A stretch of DNA of 36,710 bases from an uncultured Comamonadaceae bacterium (GTDB taxonomy: Bacteria; Pseudomonadota; Gammaproteobacteria; Burkholderiales; Burkholderiaceae), in the NCBI GenBank assembly GCA_946482595.1, contig CAMLSD010000053.1:1-36710 (forward strand), given 5' to 3'. Below the pieces are notes generated by a model. The model was not told where the DNA came from, searched no databases, and saw only the letters and a program-made list of their open reading frames with translations. Of this stretch, positions 20,274 through 28,453 are shown one piece after another. The position numbers and the translations under genes are program-made. The stretch's first letter is position 1, and each line of letters opens with the position of its first letter.

Positions 20274-21470
20274 TCAGTTCTTCATCAGGGAGCACTTCGA
20301 CTCGGCCGGTGTCGTGAACACCTGCTCACCCGGCATCGTGGCCACGCGCTTGAGCAGGTCCCACGGGCCCTTGGACTCGCTCGGCGCCTTGGCCTGCATC
20401 AGGTACATGTCGTGGATGTACCGGCCGTCCTTGCGGATGTAGCCCTTGGCATAGAAGTCATCGAGCTTCATCTTCTTGAGCTGGGCCATCACCTTGTCGG
20501 CATCGTCGGTGCCGGCGGCCTTCACGGCGTTCAGGTAGGTCGTGATGGCCGAGTAGTCGGCGGCCTGCAGGCTGCTGGGCATCTTCTTGGTCTTGTCGAA
20601 GAAGCGTTGTGCGAACTTGCGGGACTCGTCGTTGTTGTCCCAGTACCAGCTGTCGGTCATCAGCAGGCCCTGGGTGTTCTGCAGGCCCAGGCTGTGCACG
20701 TCGTTCAGGAACACCAGCATGCCGGCCATCTTCATCGTCTTGGTGATGCCGAACTCGCGCGCGGCCTTGACCGCGTTGACGAAGTCGCCGCCGGCGTTGG
20801 CCAGGCCCAGGATCTGCGCCTTCGACGATTGCGCCTGCAGCAGGAAGGACGAGAAGTCCGAGGCATTCAGCGGATGGCGCACCGTGCCGACCACGCTGCC
20901 GCCCTTGGCCTTGACGACGTTGGCGGTGTCGCCTTCGAGCGAGTGGCCGAAGGCGTAGTCGGCCGTCAGGAAGAACCACGACTTGCCACCCTGCTCGATG
21001 ATGGCCGAGCCCGTGCCCTTGGACAGGGCCACCGTGTCATAGGCATAGTGCACGGTGTAGGGCGTGCAGTCCTCGTTCGTCAGGCGGGCCGAGCCTGCGC
21101 CGACGTTGAAGTACACGCGCTTCTTCTGCGCGGCCAGGCCGCTCACGGCCAGGGCGGTGCCCGAGTTGGTGCCGCCCAGGATCATGTCGACATCGTTCTG
21201 GTCGAACCACTCGCGCGCCTTGGAGGCGGCGATGTCGGCCTTGTTCTGGTGGTCGGCCGAGACCAGCTCGATCTTCTTGCCCAGCACCGTGCCACCGAAG
21301 TCCTCGATGGCCATGCGGATCGCCTCGACGCCGTTCTTGCCGTCGATGTCGGCATACAGGCTGGACATGTCGGTGATGAAGCCGATCTTCACCGCGTCGC
21401 CCGAGACCTGGGCCAGGGCGGGTGCGCAGGCAATGGTGGCGGCCGCAGCGGCCAGCAGGTGTTTTTTCAT
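20274..21470 (-). CDS. ABC transporter periplasmic substrate-binding protein (type 1 fold), first receptor
   Basis: The protein has 398 residues with a Sec signal peptide cleaved near residue 20 (ACAPALA). It is a Leu/Ile/Val-binding-protein-like fold with IGFITDMSSLYADIDGKNGVEAIRMAIEDFGG, GGTNSGTALAVSGLAAQKK and YAFGHSLEGD. AGGAG lies 7 bases before the ATG. The subfamily differs clearly from the two other binding proteins in this window (23134-24315 and 27142-28278). The YADIDG/AIEDFGG type is usually annotated only as amino-acid-type receptor. It lies between livF and livH, so it is probably the main receptor of this transporter. Confidence 0.92.
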   Translation of the reverse strand: MKKHLLAAAAATIACAPALAQVSGDAVKIGFITDMSSLYADIDGKNGVEAIRMAIEDFGGTVLGKKIELVSADHQNKADIAASKAREWFDQNDVDMILGGTNSGTALAVSGLAAQKKRVYFNVGAGSARLTNEDCTPYTVHYAYDTVALSKGTGSAIIEQGGKSWFFLTADYAFGHSLEGDTANVVKAKGGSVVGTVRHPLNASDFSSFLLQAQSSKAQILGLANAGGDFVNAVKAAREFGITKTMKMAGMLVFLNDVHSLGLQNTQGLLMTDSWYWDNNDESRKFAQRFFDKTKKMPSSLQAADYSAITTYLNAVKAAGTDDADKVMAQLKKMKLDDFYAKGYIRKDGRYIHDMYLMQAKAPSESKGPWDLLKRVATMPGEQVFTTPAESKCSLMKN

Positions 21471-21531
21471 GCAGGTTCTCCTCGTTGTGTGGCGGGCGGG
21501 CCGCCGGGTGGGTCAGATGTCTGGCGGGCGC

Positions 21532-22308
21532 TCACACGCCCAGGAGTTCGTGCAGGACGGGCAGCTTGTCCTGCAGTTGGTGCGCGCCGAAGGACTCGAC
21601 GATGGCGCCGTGTTCCATCACGTGCAGGTGGTCGGCCAGCGGTGCGGCAAAGCGGAAGTTCTGCTCGACCATCACCACCGTGTAGCCCTTGGCCTTGAGC
21701 GTGCGGATCATCCGGGCCAGGGCCTGAACGATCACCGGTGCCAGCCCTTCGGAGATCTCGTCGAGCAGCAGCACGTTGGCGCCGGTGCGCAGGATGCGGG
21801 CCACGGCCAGCATCTGCTGCTCGCCACCCGACAGCCGGGTGCCCTGGCTGTGACGGCGCTCCTTCAGATTGGGAAACATGTCGTAGATCTCGTCGATCGA
21901 CATGCCCGGGCCCTGGCCGCGCAGCCGGGGCGGCAGCAGCAGGTTCTCCTCGCACGACAGGCTGGCGAAGATGCCGCGCTCCTCCGGGCAATAACCGACG
22001 CCGTGATGGGCAATGCGGTGGGTGCGCTGCGTGATGACCTCGTGGCCGTGGATGCGGATGCTGCCGCGGCGTGTGCCGGTCAGCCCCATGATCGCGCGCA
22101 GCGTGGTGGTGCGCCCGGCGCCATTGCGGCCCAGCAGCGTCACGACCTCGCCGGCATGCACCGTGAGGTTCACGCCATGCAGGATGTGCGACTCGCCGTA
22201 CCAGGCATGCAGGTCGCGGATCTCGAGCGCCGGTGTTTTCGGTGCGGCATGGCTGCGCGCAGGCACCGTCGAGGCCCGCTCGACGGTCAGGCTGGAACTG
22301 GCGTTCAT
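21532..22308 (-). CDS. livF: ABC transporter ATP-binding protein (LivF family) with altered Walker A
   Basis: A cytoplasmic ATPase of 258 residues. After a 27-residue extra N-terminal tail it shows Walker A GRNGAGRTT (60-68), in which the invariant Lys is Arg66 (codon CGC at 22111-22113, minus strand). The other elements are intact: signature LSGGEQQ, Walker B VLLLDEISEGLAP and MVEQN in place of the H-loop, as usual for LivF. Its ATG shares one base with the livG stop. The rest of the gene is open and conserved, so it is not a decayed copy. The partner LivG has a normal Walker A and H-loop. Confidence 0.93.
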   Translation of the reverse strand: MNASSSLTVERASTVPARSHAAPKTPALEIRDLHAWYGESHILHGVNLTVHAGEVVTLLGRNGAGRTTTLRAIMGLTGTRRGSIRIHGHEVITQRTHRIAHHGVGYCPEERGIFASLSCEENLLLPPRLRGQGPGMSIDEIYDMFPNLKERRHSQGTRLSGGEQQMLAVARILRTGANVLLLDEISEGLAPVIVQALARMIRTLKAKGYTVVMVEQNFRFAAPLADHLHVMEHGAIVESFGAHQLQDKLPVLHELLGV

Positions 22309-23087
22309 CAGTGGGCTCCCTGCAGTTCGGTGTCGGCGCTGCCCATGTAGGCCTCGATCACCAGCGGATTGGCCGACACCTCGGCATAGGGCCCTTCGGC
22401 CAGGATGCTGCCGCGCTGCAGCACGGTGATGCGGTCGGCAATCGACGAGACCACGTTCATGTTGTGCTCCACCATGAGCACCGTGCGGCCGGCGCTGACC
22501 TTCTTGATGAGCTGGGTGACACGGGCCACGTCCTCGTGCCCCATGCCCTGAGTGGGCTCGTCCAGCAGCATCAGCTCGGGGTCCATCGCCAGCGTGGTGG
22601 CGATCTCCAGCGCCCGCTTGCGGCCATAGGGCAGGTTCAGCGTCTGCGTGTGGGCAAAACGGGCCAGGTCGACTTCCTCCAGCAGGGCCATGGCGCGATC
22701 GTTCAGCGGCGCCAGGCTGGCCTCGCTCTTCCAGAAATGCGTGGCGGTGCCCAGGCTGCGCTGCAGGCCCACACGCACGTTCTCAAGCACGCTCAGGTGC
22801 GGGAACACGGCCGAGATCTGGAACGAGCGGATGATCCCGCGCCGTGCAATCGCTGCGGGTGACTCGCGCGTGATGTCCTGCCCGTTGAAGACGATGCTGC
22901 CGGCCGTGGGCTCCAGGAACTTGGTCAGCAGGTTGAAGCAGGTGGTCTTGCCGGCACCGTTGGGGCCGATCAGCGCATGGATGCTGTAGCGCGCCACGTC
23001 CAGGTCGACGCCGCTCACGGCGGCGAAGCCCTTGAATTCCTTGGTGAGGCCGCGCACGACCAGGATGGGGGAGTGAGGGTCGGTCAT
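22308..23087 (-). CDS. livG: ABC transporter ATP-binding protein (LivG family)
   Basis: A cytoplasmic ATPase of 259 residues pairing with LivF. Walker A is GPNGAGKTT (41-49). The Q-loop region is RSFQISAVFPHLSVLENV, the signature is LPYGRKRALEIATTLA (Pro in place of the common Ser), and Walker B is LMLLDEPTQGM. The H-loop is MVEHNMNVV with its His present. It lies 46 bases after the second binding protein and overlaps livF by one base. Together with LivF, LivH and LivM it forms a complete importer. Confidence 0.94.
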   Translation of the reverse strand: MTDPHSPILVVRGLTKEFKGFAAVSGVDLDVARYSIHALIGPNGAGKTTCFNLLTKFLEPTAGSIVFNGQDITRESPAAIARRGIIRSFQISAVFPHLSVLENVRVGLQRSLGTATHFWKSEASLAPLNDRAMALLEEVDLARFAHTQTLNLPYGRKRALEIATTLAMDPELMLLDEPTQGMGHEDVARVTQLIKKVSAGRTVLMVEHNMNVVSSIADRITVLQRGSILAEGPYAEVSANPLVIEAYMGSADTELQGAH

Positions 23088-23133
23088 GGTGAAGTGGTCC
23101 TGGGACTGCGTTGGGTGCGCTTCGGGCCGCGGC

Positions 23134-24315
23134 TCACTTGAGCAACTTGCCCGAGCTGCCGATCACGGTGACCTCGACGTAGCGCGAGCCCACCCGGTTG
23201 TCGCGTGAGAAGCCCACGCGGATGCCGCCGAGGTCGAGGGTCGTGAGGGACTCGAGCGCACGGATCACCGCGGCCCGCGTCGGTTTCGGCCCGGCGCGAC
23301 GCAGGCCTTCGACCAGCACCTTGGCGCCGAGGAATTCCTCGAAGTTCGTGTAGTTGACGTCGGCCTCGGGCGCGAACTGCCGCAGCAGCCGCTGGAACTC
23401 GCGCACCACCGGCAGCGAGGCCTGGTAGGGGTAGGGCACCACCTGGCTGATGCCCAGGCCGCGGGCATGCTGCAGGCCGGCCAGCCGCACCAGCTCGGCC
23501 GGGTCGACCACCGAGATGTTGAACAACTGGCCACCGCCGCCGGCCTCGCGGTATTGCCGCACGAAGGCAGCCGCCGGCTTGTTCACCGCGATCATGATGA
23601 CCGCCTGGGCCTCGGCAGCCAGCACCTGCTGCACCGCAGCGGCCACCTGATCGGTGTTGCGCTCGTAGGGCGCCGCCACGGCGAGCTTCAGCTGGCGCCG
23701 CTGCAGTGCCGCTTCGACTCCGGCCAGCCCGGCCTTGCCGAATGCGTCGTCCTGGTAGAGCACCGCCACGCGGCGGATGCCTTGTGTCGTGAGCTGCTTG
23801 ACCATGTGCTCGGCCTCGTCGGCATAGCCGGCGCGCACATGGAAGATCCAGGGGTTGAACGGCGTGCGCAGCGGCTCACCACCGGTGTAGGGCGCCACCA
23901 GTGCGATACCGGCCTGTGCCAGCACACCCTCTTCGAGCAGCTTGCCGATGTTGGCGGTGCCGGCAAAACCGAACAGCGCCACGACCTCGTCGCTGGCCAC
24001 CAGCTCACGCGTGAGGCGCAGCGTCTCGTCGACCTTGTAGCCATCGTCATGGACGATGGTGCGGATCTTCTCGCCGTGGATGCCGCCCTGGGCATTGATC
24101 CAGTCGAAGTACACCTTGCCACCCAGCACCATCTGCTGCCCGGTGCTGGCCAGCACACCCGACAGTGGCGCCACCTGGCCGATGACGATGTCAGCCTGTG
24201 CCGGCAGGCTCAGGCACAACGGCCAGGCGAGCCATGCCAGATGCTGCAATGCTCGTTGCAGAGGCCGCCATGCGGCGCGGGCGCGCGCCGGTGGCGGCAG
24301 GGTCGATGACCACAT
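23134..24315 (-). CDS. ABC transporter periplasmic substrate-binding protein, second receptor
   Basis: The protein has 393 residues. It starts with a long Arg-rich N-region, then a signal peptide ending near residue 41 (LPAQA). The binding fold begins DIVIGQVAPLSGVLASTGQQMVLGGKVYFDWINAQGG and contains IRTIVHDDGYKVDETLRLTREL and VLYQDDAFGKAGLAGVE. GAGGAG lies 7 bases before the ATG. It is the first gene after the sigma-54 promoter. The same subfamily recurs at 27142-28278 (GQSAAFSG, LDDGYEPERC, HQNDSYGKAGLDGV), so the two are probably old paralogues with related ligands. Confidence 0.9.
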   Translation of the reverse strand: MWSSTLPPPARARAAWRPLQRALQHLAWLAWPLCLSLPAQADIVIGQVAPLSGVLASTGQQMVLGGKVYFDWINAQGGIHGEKIRTIVHDDGYKVDETLRLTRELVASDEVVALFGFAGTANIGKLLEEGVLAQAGIALVAPYTGGEPLRTPFNPWIFHVRAGYADEAEHMVKQLTTQGIRRVAVLYQDDAFGKAGLAGVEAALQRRQLKLAVAAPYERNTDQVAAAVQQVLAAEAQAVIMIAVNKPAAAFVRQYREAGGGGQLFNISVVDPAELVRLAGLQHARGLGISQVVPYPYQASLPVVREFQRLLRQFAPEADVNYTNFEEFLGAKVLVEGLRRAGPKPTRAAVIRALESLTTLDLGGIRVGFSRDNRVGSRYVEVTVIGSSGKLLK

Positions 24316-24374
24316 GCTTGTCTCCTCGTGGGTCTGTCACGGCCCGGCGTCTCGGCCGGTGCGACCACCACTAG

Positions 24375-24390
24375 CGCAAGCGCTGTGCCA
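24375..24390 (-). promoter_or_regulatory. Sigma-54 (-24/-12) promoter of the transporter operon
   Basis: The minus strand reads TGGCACAGCGCTTGCG, matching the consensus TGGCACG-N4-TTGCA with GG and GC exactly 12 bases apart. It lies about 60 bases before the ATG of the first operon gene (24315), pointing at it. The operon itself encodes a sigma-54 activator at 16740-18290. Confidence 0.8.
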
Positions 24391-24433
24391 GTTCCCAACG
24401 AGCCGGCTAAGGCCTTGTCAGGCAAGGAGAAAG

Positions 24434-24502
24434 CACCCGTGATGCGGGTGAACCCGAGTGTCTCGATTCTTGGAAACTGTCTGCGAAGCGATCAGCGTTT
24501 CC
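24434..24502. promoter_or_regulatory. Candidate activator-binding repeats upstream of the sigma-54 promoter
   Basis: CACCCG (24434-24439) and CGGGTG (24445-24450) form a perfect inverted repeat with a 5-base spacer. GGAAAC (24472-24477) and GTTTCC (24497-24502) form a second with 19 bases between arms. Either could be an upstream activating sequence. This is positional inference only. Confidence 0.3.
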
Positions 24503-24605
24503 CCGCAGGCTTGTCTCGTTGCCGGACACTTCAGGCCTTCTGGCCCCCGGCAGCTGCGTGGTTGCTGACTGAGAGCAAGCTGAATGCCAGGTTGCGCGGC
24601 GTGTG

Positions 24606-24640
24606 CCCAAAAGCAAAGGGCCGCGATCGCTCGCGGCCCT
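24606..24640 (-). terminator. Intrinsic terminator downstream of the DUF2817 peptidase gene
   Basis: AGGGCCGCGA (24617-24626) and TCGCGGCCCT (24631-24640) form a perfect 10-base-pair stem with a 4-base loop. On the minus strand the stem is followed by TTGCTTTTGG, a T-rich tail. It starts 27 bases after the stop of the gene at 24667, and insulates the sigma-54 promoter from upstream transcription. Confidence 0.75.
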
Positions 24641-24666
24641 GCACCCGGTGTCTCGCCCGTGGTGCT

Positions 24667-25770
24667 TCAGCTTGCTGCAAGGCCGGTGAGCGCCTGGGAC
24701 GCGGCCTCGCGCGCCTGCATCACGAGCTGCACCTTCCAGGTGTCGGTGTCCGTGTAGAACGCGTCGCGCAGTTGCTGCTTGATGACCGCGGCCTGCGGGG
24801 CGCCGATCTCGGGGTGCTTGTCCAGCCAGTGTTCTGCGCGCAGCGCCTGCAGCACGTCCAGCATGGGCAGGGTGCCGTACTCGAGCGCGATGCCGGTGTA
24901 GCGTGCCTGCGGCACTTCGTCGACGACCGACAGCCACATCATGCCGGTCAGCAACGCCGACGAGGACGAACCTTCGTAGATCGAGGTCACCTCCTTGCCC
25001 CACCACGCGCGCGCGCGGGCCAGCTCCGTGGCGTCGTTGCGCGACGCGAAGATGCGCTCGCCGTGCCCGCTCGGGCCCAGGCCGGTGTGCAGGTCGATCC
25101 AGGCGAGGTCGGTGGTGTGGACGTTGTGATCGCGCAGCACGTGGCGCAGCGTCTGATTGCTCCAGGTGGGGTTGCGGCCCCCGTAGTACATGCCGTCCTC
25201 ATGCTCGTGCTGCCCCTGCGACACGGCCGACTGGAAGGCTGCCAGGCCGTGTGTGGCGATGTAGTGCTGGATGGCGTGCTCGTTTTCGGCCGTGGGCGGC
25301 CACTGCGGCGGGATCAGCAGCGCATGGATCTCGTCATAGGCCGTGTTGTGCGGCAGCGGCTTGCTGAAGTCGTGGAAGTTGCGATTGAGGTCGACGTTTT
25401 CCTGGGTCACGCGCCGCCACCACGAAAAGCCGTAGGGGTTGAGCGCATGGATGTAGAGCACGGCCACGCCGCTGGACTGCACCTCGGCGAGCCACGAGGC
25501 ATCGTTCAGCAGGGCGACCTGGATGCCCGAACCGGCATAACCCTCGACGCCGTGGCAGGCACTGCTGATGATGAGCACGCGGCGCGCGTCACGCGGGCCC
25601 TGGCGTGCCACGTCCATGGCCAGGGTCTCGCCATCGCGACCGAGCATCGGATGCACATGGCTTTCGACGTCCAGGCCGGCGGCGTCGCAGGCGGCCATGA
25701 ACTTCTGGCGCGCCTCGACATAGCTTTGCGAGTAGCAGGCGGGGAGGGTGGCGGGGTTCATCGTGCTCAT
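24667..25770 (-). CDS. DUF2817 family protein (M14-like zinc carboxypeptidase fold)
   Basis: A protein of 367 residues from the ATG at 25770, or 364 from the ATG at 25761. Neither start has a clear ribosome site. Probable zinc ligands are His73 and Glu76 in SSACHGVEGYAG, and His228 in IDLHTGLGPSGHGE. NPYGFSWWRRVTQENVDLNRNF (111-132) is also typical of M14-like enzymes. No signal peptide is seen, so it is cytoplasmic. Its start lies 14 bases after the M20D amidohydrolase, and they are probably cotranscribed. A role in cleaving small peptides or acylated amino acids is inferred from fold and neighbour. The frame open further upstream to 26445 is a shadow of the M20D gene. Confidence 0.83.
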   Translation of the reverse strand: MSTMNPATLPACYSQSYVEARQKFMAACDAAGLDVESHVHPMLGRDGETLAMDVARQGPRDARRVLIISSACHGVEGYAGSGIQVALLNDASWLAEVQSSGVAVLYIHALNPYGFSWWRRVTQENVDLNRNFHDFSKPLPHNTAYDEIHALLIPPQWPPTAENEHAIQHYIATHGLAAFQSAVSQGQHEHEDGMYYGGRNPTWSNQTLRHVLRDHNVHTTDLAWIDLHTGLGPSGHGERIFASRNDATELARARAWWGKEVTSIYEGSSSSALLTGMMWLSVVDEVPQARYTGIALEYGTLPMLDVLQALRAEHWLDKHPEIGAPQAAVIKQQLRDAFYTDTDTWKVQLVMQAREAASQALTGLAAS

Positions 25771-25784
25771 CGTGTGGGGCGTGT

Positions 25785-26978
25785 TCAGCGTGCGTTCTGG
25801 AACCAGGCCTCGGCCAGGCGCACCCACAGCGTGGCCCCCAGCGGGATCAGGTCGTCGTTGAAGTCGTAGCTCGGGTTGTGCAGCATGCACGGGCCCAGGC
25901 CGTGCCCACCCTCGCGGTGACTGCCGTCGCCGTTGCCGATCAGGAAGTAGGCGCCCGGCTTCTCGAGCAGGAAGTAGCTGAAGTCCTCGGCGCCCATCGT
26001 GGGCTCGAACTCCTGAACGTTGTCGGCGCCCACCACGTCGGCCATCACCCGGCGCACGAACTCGGTCTCGGCCGGATGGTTGATCGTGGGCGGGTAGTTG
26101 CGCGTGAACTCGAACTCGCATTCGCAGCCGAAGGCCGCTGCCGTGTGTTCGGCCACCTCCTGCATGCGCCGCTCGATCATGTCGAGCACCTCCAGCGTGA
26201 AGGTGCGCACCGTGCCCTGGATCTCGCAGGAGTCGGGCACGACGTTGGTGGCCTCGCCGGTGTGGATCATGGTCACCGAGATCACGCCGGCGTCGATCGG
26301 GCGCTTGTTGCGCGAGATGATGTTCTGGAAGCCCTGCACCATCTGGCAGGCCACCGGCACCGGGTCGACGGTGTTGTGCGGCAGGGCCGCATGCCCGCCC
26401 TTGCCGCGGATGACGATGCGGAACTCGTTGCTCGACGCAAAACACGGACCGTTCTTGATCGCGAACTGACCCACGGCCATGCCGGGCCAGTTGTGGGCCC
26501 CGAACACCGCCTGCATCGGGAACTGCTGGAAGAGCCCGTCCTTGATCATCTCGCGCGCGCCACCGCCGCCTTCTTCGGCGGGCTGGAAGATCAGGTAGAC
26601 CGTGCCGTCGAAGTTGCGGTGTTTCGCCAGGTGCTTGGCCGCGGCCAGCAGCATCGCCGTGTGGCCGTCATGGCCACAGGCGTGCATCTTGCCGTGGTGC
26701 CGGCTGGCATGGGCAAAGGCGTTCTTCTCGGTCATCGGCAGGGCGTCGATGTCGGCGCGCAGGCCGATGGCGCGGTCGCTGGTGCCGTTCTTCACGATGC
26801 CCACCACACCGGTGGTGCCCATGCCGCGGTGGATGGGGATGCCCCAGTCGGTGAGCGCCCGGGCGATCACGTCGGCGGTGCGGACCTCTTCGAAGCACAG
26901 TTCCGGGTGGGCATGGATGTCACGCCGGATGGCCGTGACGGCCGCGCTGTCGGCCAGGATGGATTCGATCAGGTTCAT
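25785..26978 (-). CDS. M20D amidohydrolase (hippurate hydrolase-like)
   Basis: A cytoplasmic metal-dependent amidase of 397 residues that removes acyl groups from N-acylated amino acids or similar. Metal-binding motifs are HACGHDGH (99-106, Cys101 and His103), PAEEGGGG (Glu135/136), AHNWPG (His162) and the late MLHNPSYDFND His. The dimerisation-domain segment is IVIRGKGGHAALPHNTVDPV. The exact substrate is not determined by the sequence. The ATG has GGAG 10 bases upstream. It lies between a binding-protein gene and the DUF2817 gene on the same strand. Confidence 0.93.
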   Translation of the reverse strand: MNLIESILADSAAVTAIRRDIHAHPELCFEEVRTADVIARALTDWGIPIHRGMGTTGVVGIVKNGTSDRAIGLRADIDALPMTEKNAFAHASRHHGKMHACGHDGHTAMLLAAAKHLAKHRNFDGTVYLIFQPAEEGGGGAREMIKDGLFQQFPMQAVFGAHNWPGMAVGQFAIKNGPCFASSNEFRIVIRGKGGHAALPHNTVDPVPVACQMVQGFQNIISRNKRPIDAGVISVTMIHTGEATNVVPDSCEIQGTVRTFTLEVLDMIERRMQEVAEHTAAAFGCECEFEFTRNYPPTINHPAETEFVRRVMADVVGADNVQEFEPTMGAEDFSYFLLEKPGAYFLIGNGDGSHREGGHGLGPCMLHNPSYDFNDDLIPLGATLWVRLAEAWFQNAR

Positions 26979-27075
26979 GGGTGAGGACTCCGGGGACGCG
27001 CGGCCTCATGGGCTGCGCGCACGTCTGCAGTGTGGGGAGCGGGCCTGCGCCTGGGCCGGCCCGGATCAGCGGACC

Positions 27076-27104
27076 AGTTTAGCCCTGGCTCGCCGGGCCT
27101 GCAA
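27076..27104 (-). promoter_or_regulatory. Possible sigma-70 promoter for the amidohydrolase gene
   Basis: On the minus strand, TTGCAG (27099-27104) and TAAACT (27076-27081) are separated by 17 bases, about 100 bases before the ATG at 26978. The matches are only 3/6 and 4/6. It would separate the amidohydrolase-peptidase pair from the binding-protein gene upstream. Confidence 0.35.
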
Positions 27105-27141
27105 AGTGCCCCGCGGCATGGCCCTGCCGGGCGATCGCGCG

Positions 27142-28278
27142 TCAGCGGCGCACCTTGCCGTCCTCGGTCAGCATCGACAGATCGACGAAGCTGGAGGCGG
27201 TGTGCTTGCGAGGCCCGAAGGCCACGTTGAATCCGCCCATCGACATGTTGATCGACTCCAGCCCCCCGATCAGCCCGTCCTGGCTGATGCGCGGGGCACG
27301 CCGCAGACCTTCGACCAGCACCCGCGCCGCGATGTAACCCTCCATGCTCGAGTAGTTGGGCTGGGCATCGCCGCCGGCCTTGCGAACGGCTTCGAGGTAC
27401 TCACGCGAAATGGCCGTGGTGGTGCTGAACGGGAAGGGCATCACCTGGCTGATCATCACGCCGCGGCCCTCGCGGCCCAGCTCGTCGGCCAGGGCCTGGG
27501 TGCCGACAAACGACACGTTGTAGAAGGTGCCGCCGTAGCCCGCCTTGCGCGCTTCACGGATGAACGCGGCGCAGGACTTGTAGGCACTGATCTGCACGAC
27601 TGCATCGGGCCGGGCCGCCACGATGGTGCGCACCGCGTCGGCGACGTTGACCGTGTTGCGCTCGACGGTGCCGAGTGCCGCCGGCGCCAGGCCCAGCGGC
27701 GTCAGCGCCCGGGTCACGCCGTCGAGACCGGCCTTGCCATAGCTGTCGTTCTGGTGGAACACGGCGATCTTGCGCAGGCCGAGCGAGGTGAGCTGGCGCA
27801 CGATCAGTGCCGTCTCGTCGAAGTACGAGGCGCGCACGTGAAAGACATTGCGGCTGAACGGGTCGCGCAGCGCCTCGGCGCCGGTGAACGGGCCGAAAAA
27901 CGGCATCTTCGCCTCGTTGACGACCGGCAGTGCTGCCAGGCAGGTGGGGGTGCCCACGTAGCCGAACAGTGCGAACACGTCGTCCTTGATGAAGCGTTCG
28001 GTGTTGGCCTTGCAGCGCTCCGGCTCATAGCCGTCGTCCAGCGTGCGCAGCTCGATCTGCCGCCCGCCCACGCCGCCGGCGGCATTGACCTGGTCGAAGT
28101 AGATCTTCGCGCCCTGGTTCATCTGGATGCCCAGTTGAGCGGCGGGGCCGCTGAAGGCAGCCGACTGCCCCAGCACGATCTTGTCGCTCTGGGCCCAGGC
28201 GGGCAGCGCCAGGGTGGCAGCGCCCATCGCGGCCAGGCGGCGCAGGGCACTGCGCCGGGAGATGTTGCATTGCGTCAT
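27142..28278 (-). CDS. ABC transporter periplasmic substrate-binding protein, third receptor (possible Tat substrate)
   Basis: The protein has 378 residues. The N-terminus has SRRSALRRL then a hydrophobic run to LPAWAQ (about 30), a twin-arginine-like signal. The mature part begins DKIVLGQSAAFSGPAAQLGIQMNQGAKIYFDQVNAAGG and contains HQNDSYGKAGLDGVTRAL and YKSCAAFIREARKAGYGG. It belongs to the same subfamily as the gene at 23134-24315. No permease or ATPase gene adjoins it, so it may use the importer encoded at 18287-23087 or one elsewhere. AGGGA lies 8 bases before the ATG. Confidence 0.9.
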   Translation of the reverse strand: MTQCNISRRSALRRLAAMGAATLALPAWAQSDKIVLGQSAAFSGPAAQLGIQMNQGAKIYFDQVNAAGGVGGRQIELRTLDDGYEPERCKANTERFIKDDVFALFGYVGTPTCLAALPVVNEAKMPFFGPFTGAEALRDPFSRNVFHVRASYFDETALIVRQLTSLGLRKIAVFHQNDSYGKAGLDGVTRALTPLGLAPAALGTVERNTVNVADAVRTIVAARPDAVVQISAYKSCAAFIREARKAGYGGTFYNVSFVGTQALADELGREGRGVMISQVMPFPFSTTTAISREYLEAVRKAGGDAQPNYSSMEGYIAARVLVEGLRRAPRISQDGLIGGLESINMSMGGFNVAFGPRKHTASSFVDLSMLTEDGKVRR

Positions 28279-28453
28279 GAGTCTTCCCTGAAGGCGTGAT
28301 GCGCCGGGCCGCGCCCGGGCAGATCGTTCACCAGTGAAGAATGTGTCAGATGCGCCGCAATTTCCAGATCAAAGTCGCGTGCGGTGGCGGGGGCCGTGCA
28401 AAACGTCACGGCAGTGTGTCCAGGGGTCTTGCGTTGCCTTGCGCCCACCTGAA

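Larger units (their letters stand above)
24316..24666. other. Gene-free interval upstream of the transporter operon
   Basis: No credible gene is seen in these 351 bases. From right to left they hold an intrinsic terminator for the upstream peptidase gene (24606-24640), the widely spaced repeat GGAAAC (24472-24477) / GTTTCC (24497-24502), the short palindrome CACCCG-TGATG-CGGGTG (24434-24450), and the sigma-54 promoter (24375-24390). The two repeats sit about 45-110 bases upstream of the -24 element, a common place for activator sites. Confidence 0.65.

Noticed and set aside
21532..22308. LivF as a pseudogene because of the Walker A change
   Set aside because: The frame is complete, the other motifs are intact and the gene is tightly packed between livG and a binding-protein gene, so a functional variant is more likely.
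24667..26445. A 592-codon fused frame covering the DUF2817 gene and part of the M20D gene
   Set aside because: Only the last 367 codons match DUF2817. The upstream part is a shadow of the M20D gene in another frame, so no fusion protein is implied.
27099..27115. GGGGCAC..TTTGCA as a second sigma-54 promoter before the amidohydrolase gene
   Set aside because: The GG and GC dinucleotides are not 12 bases apart, so the spacing is wrong for sigma-54.
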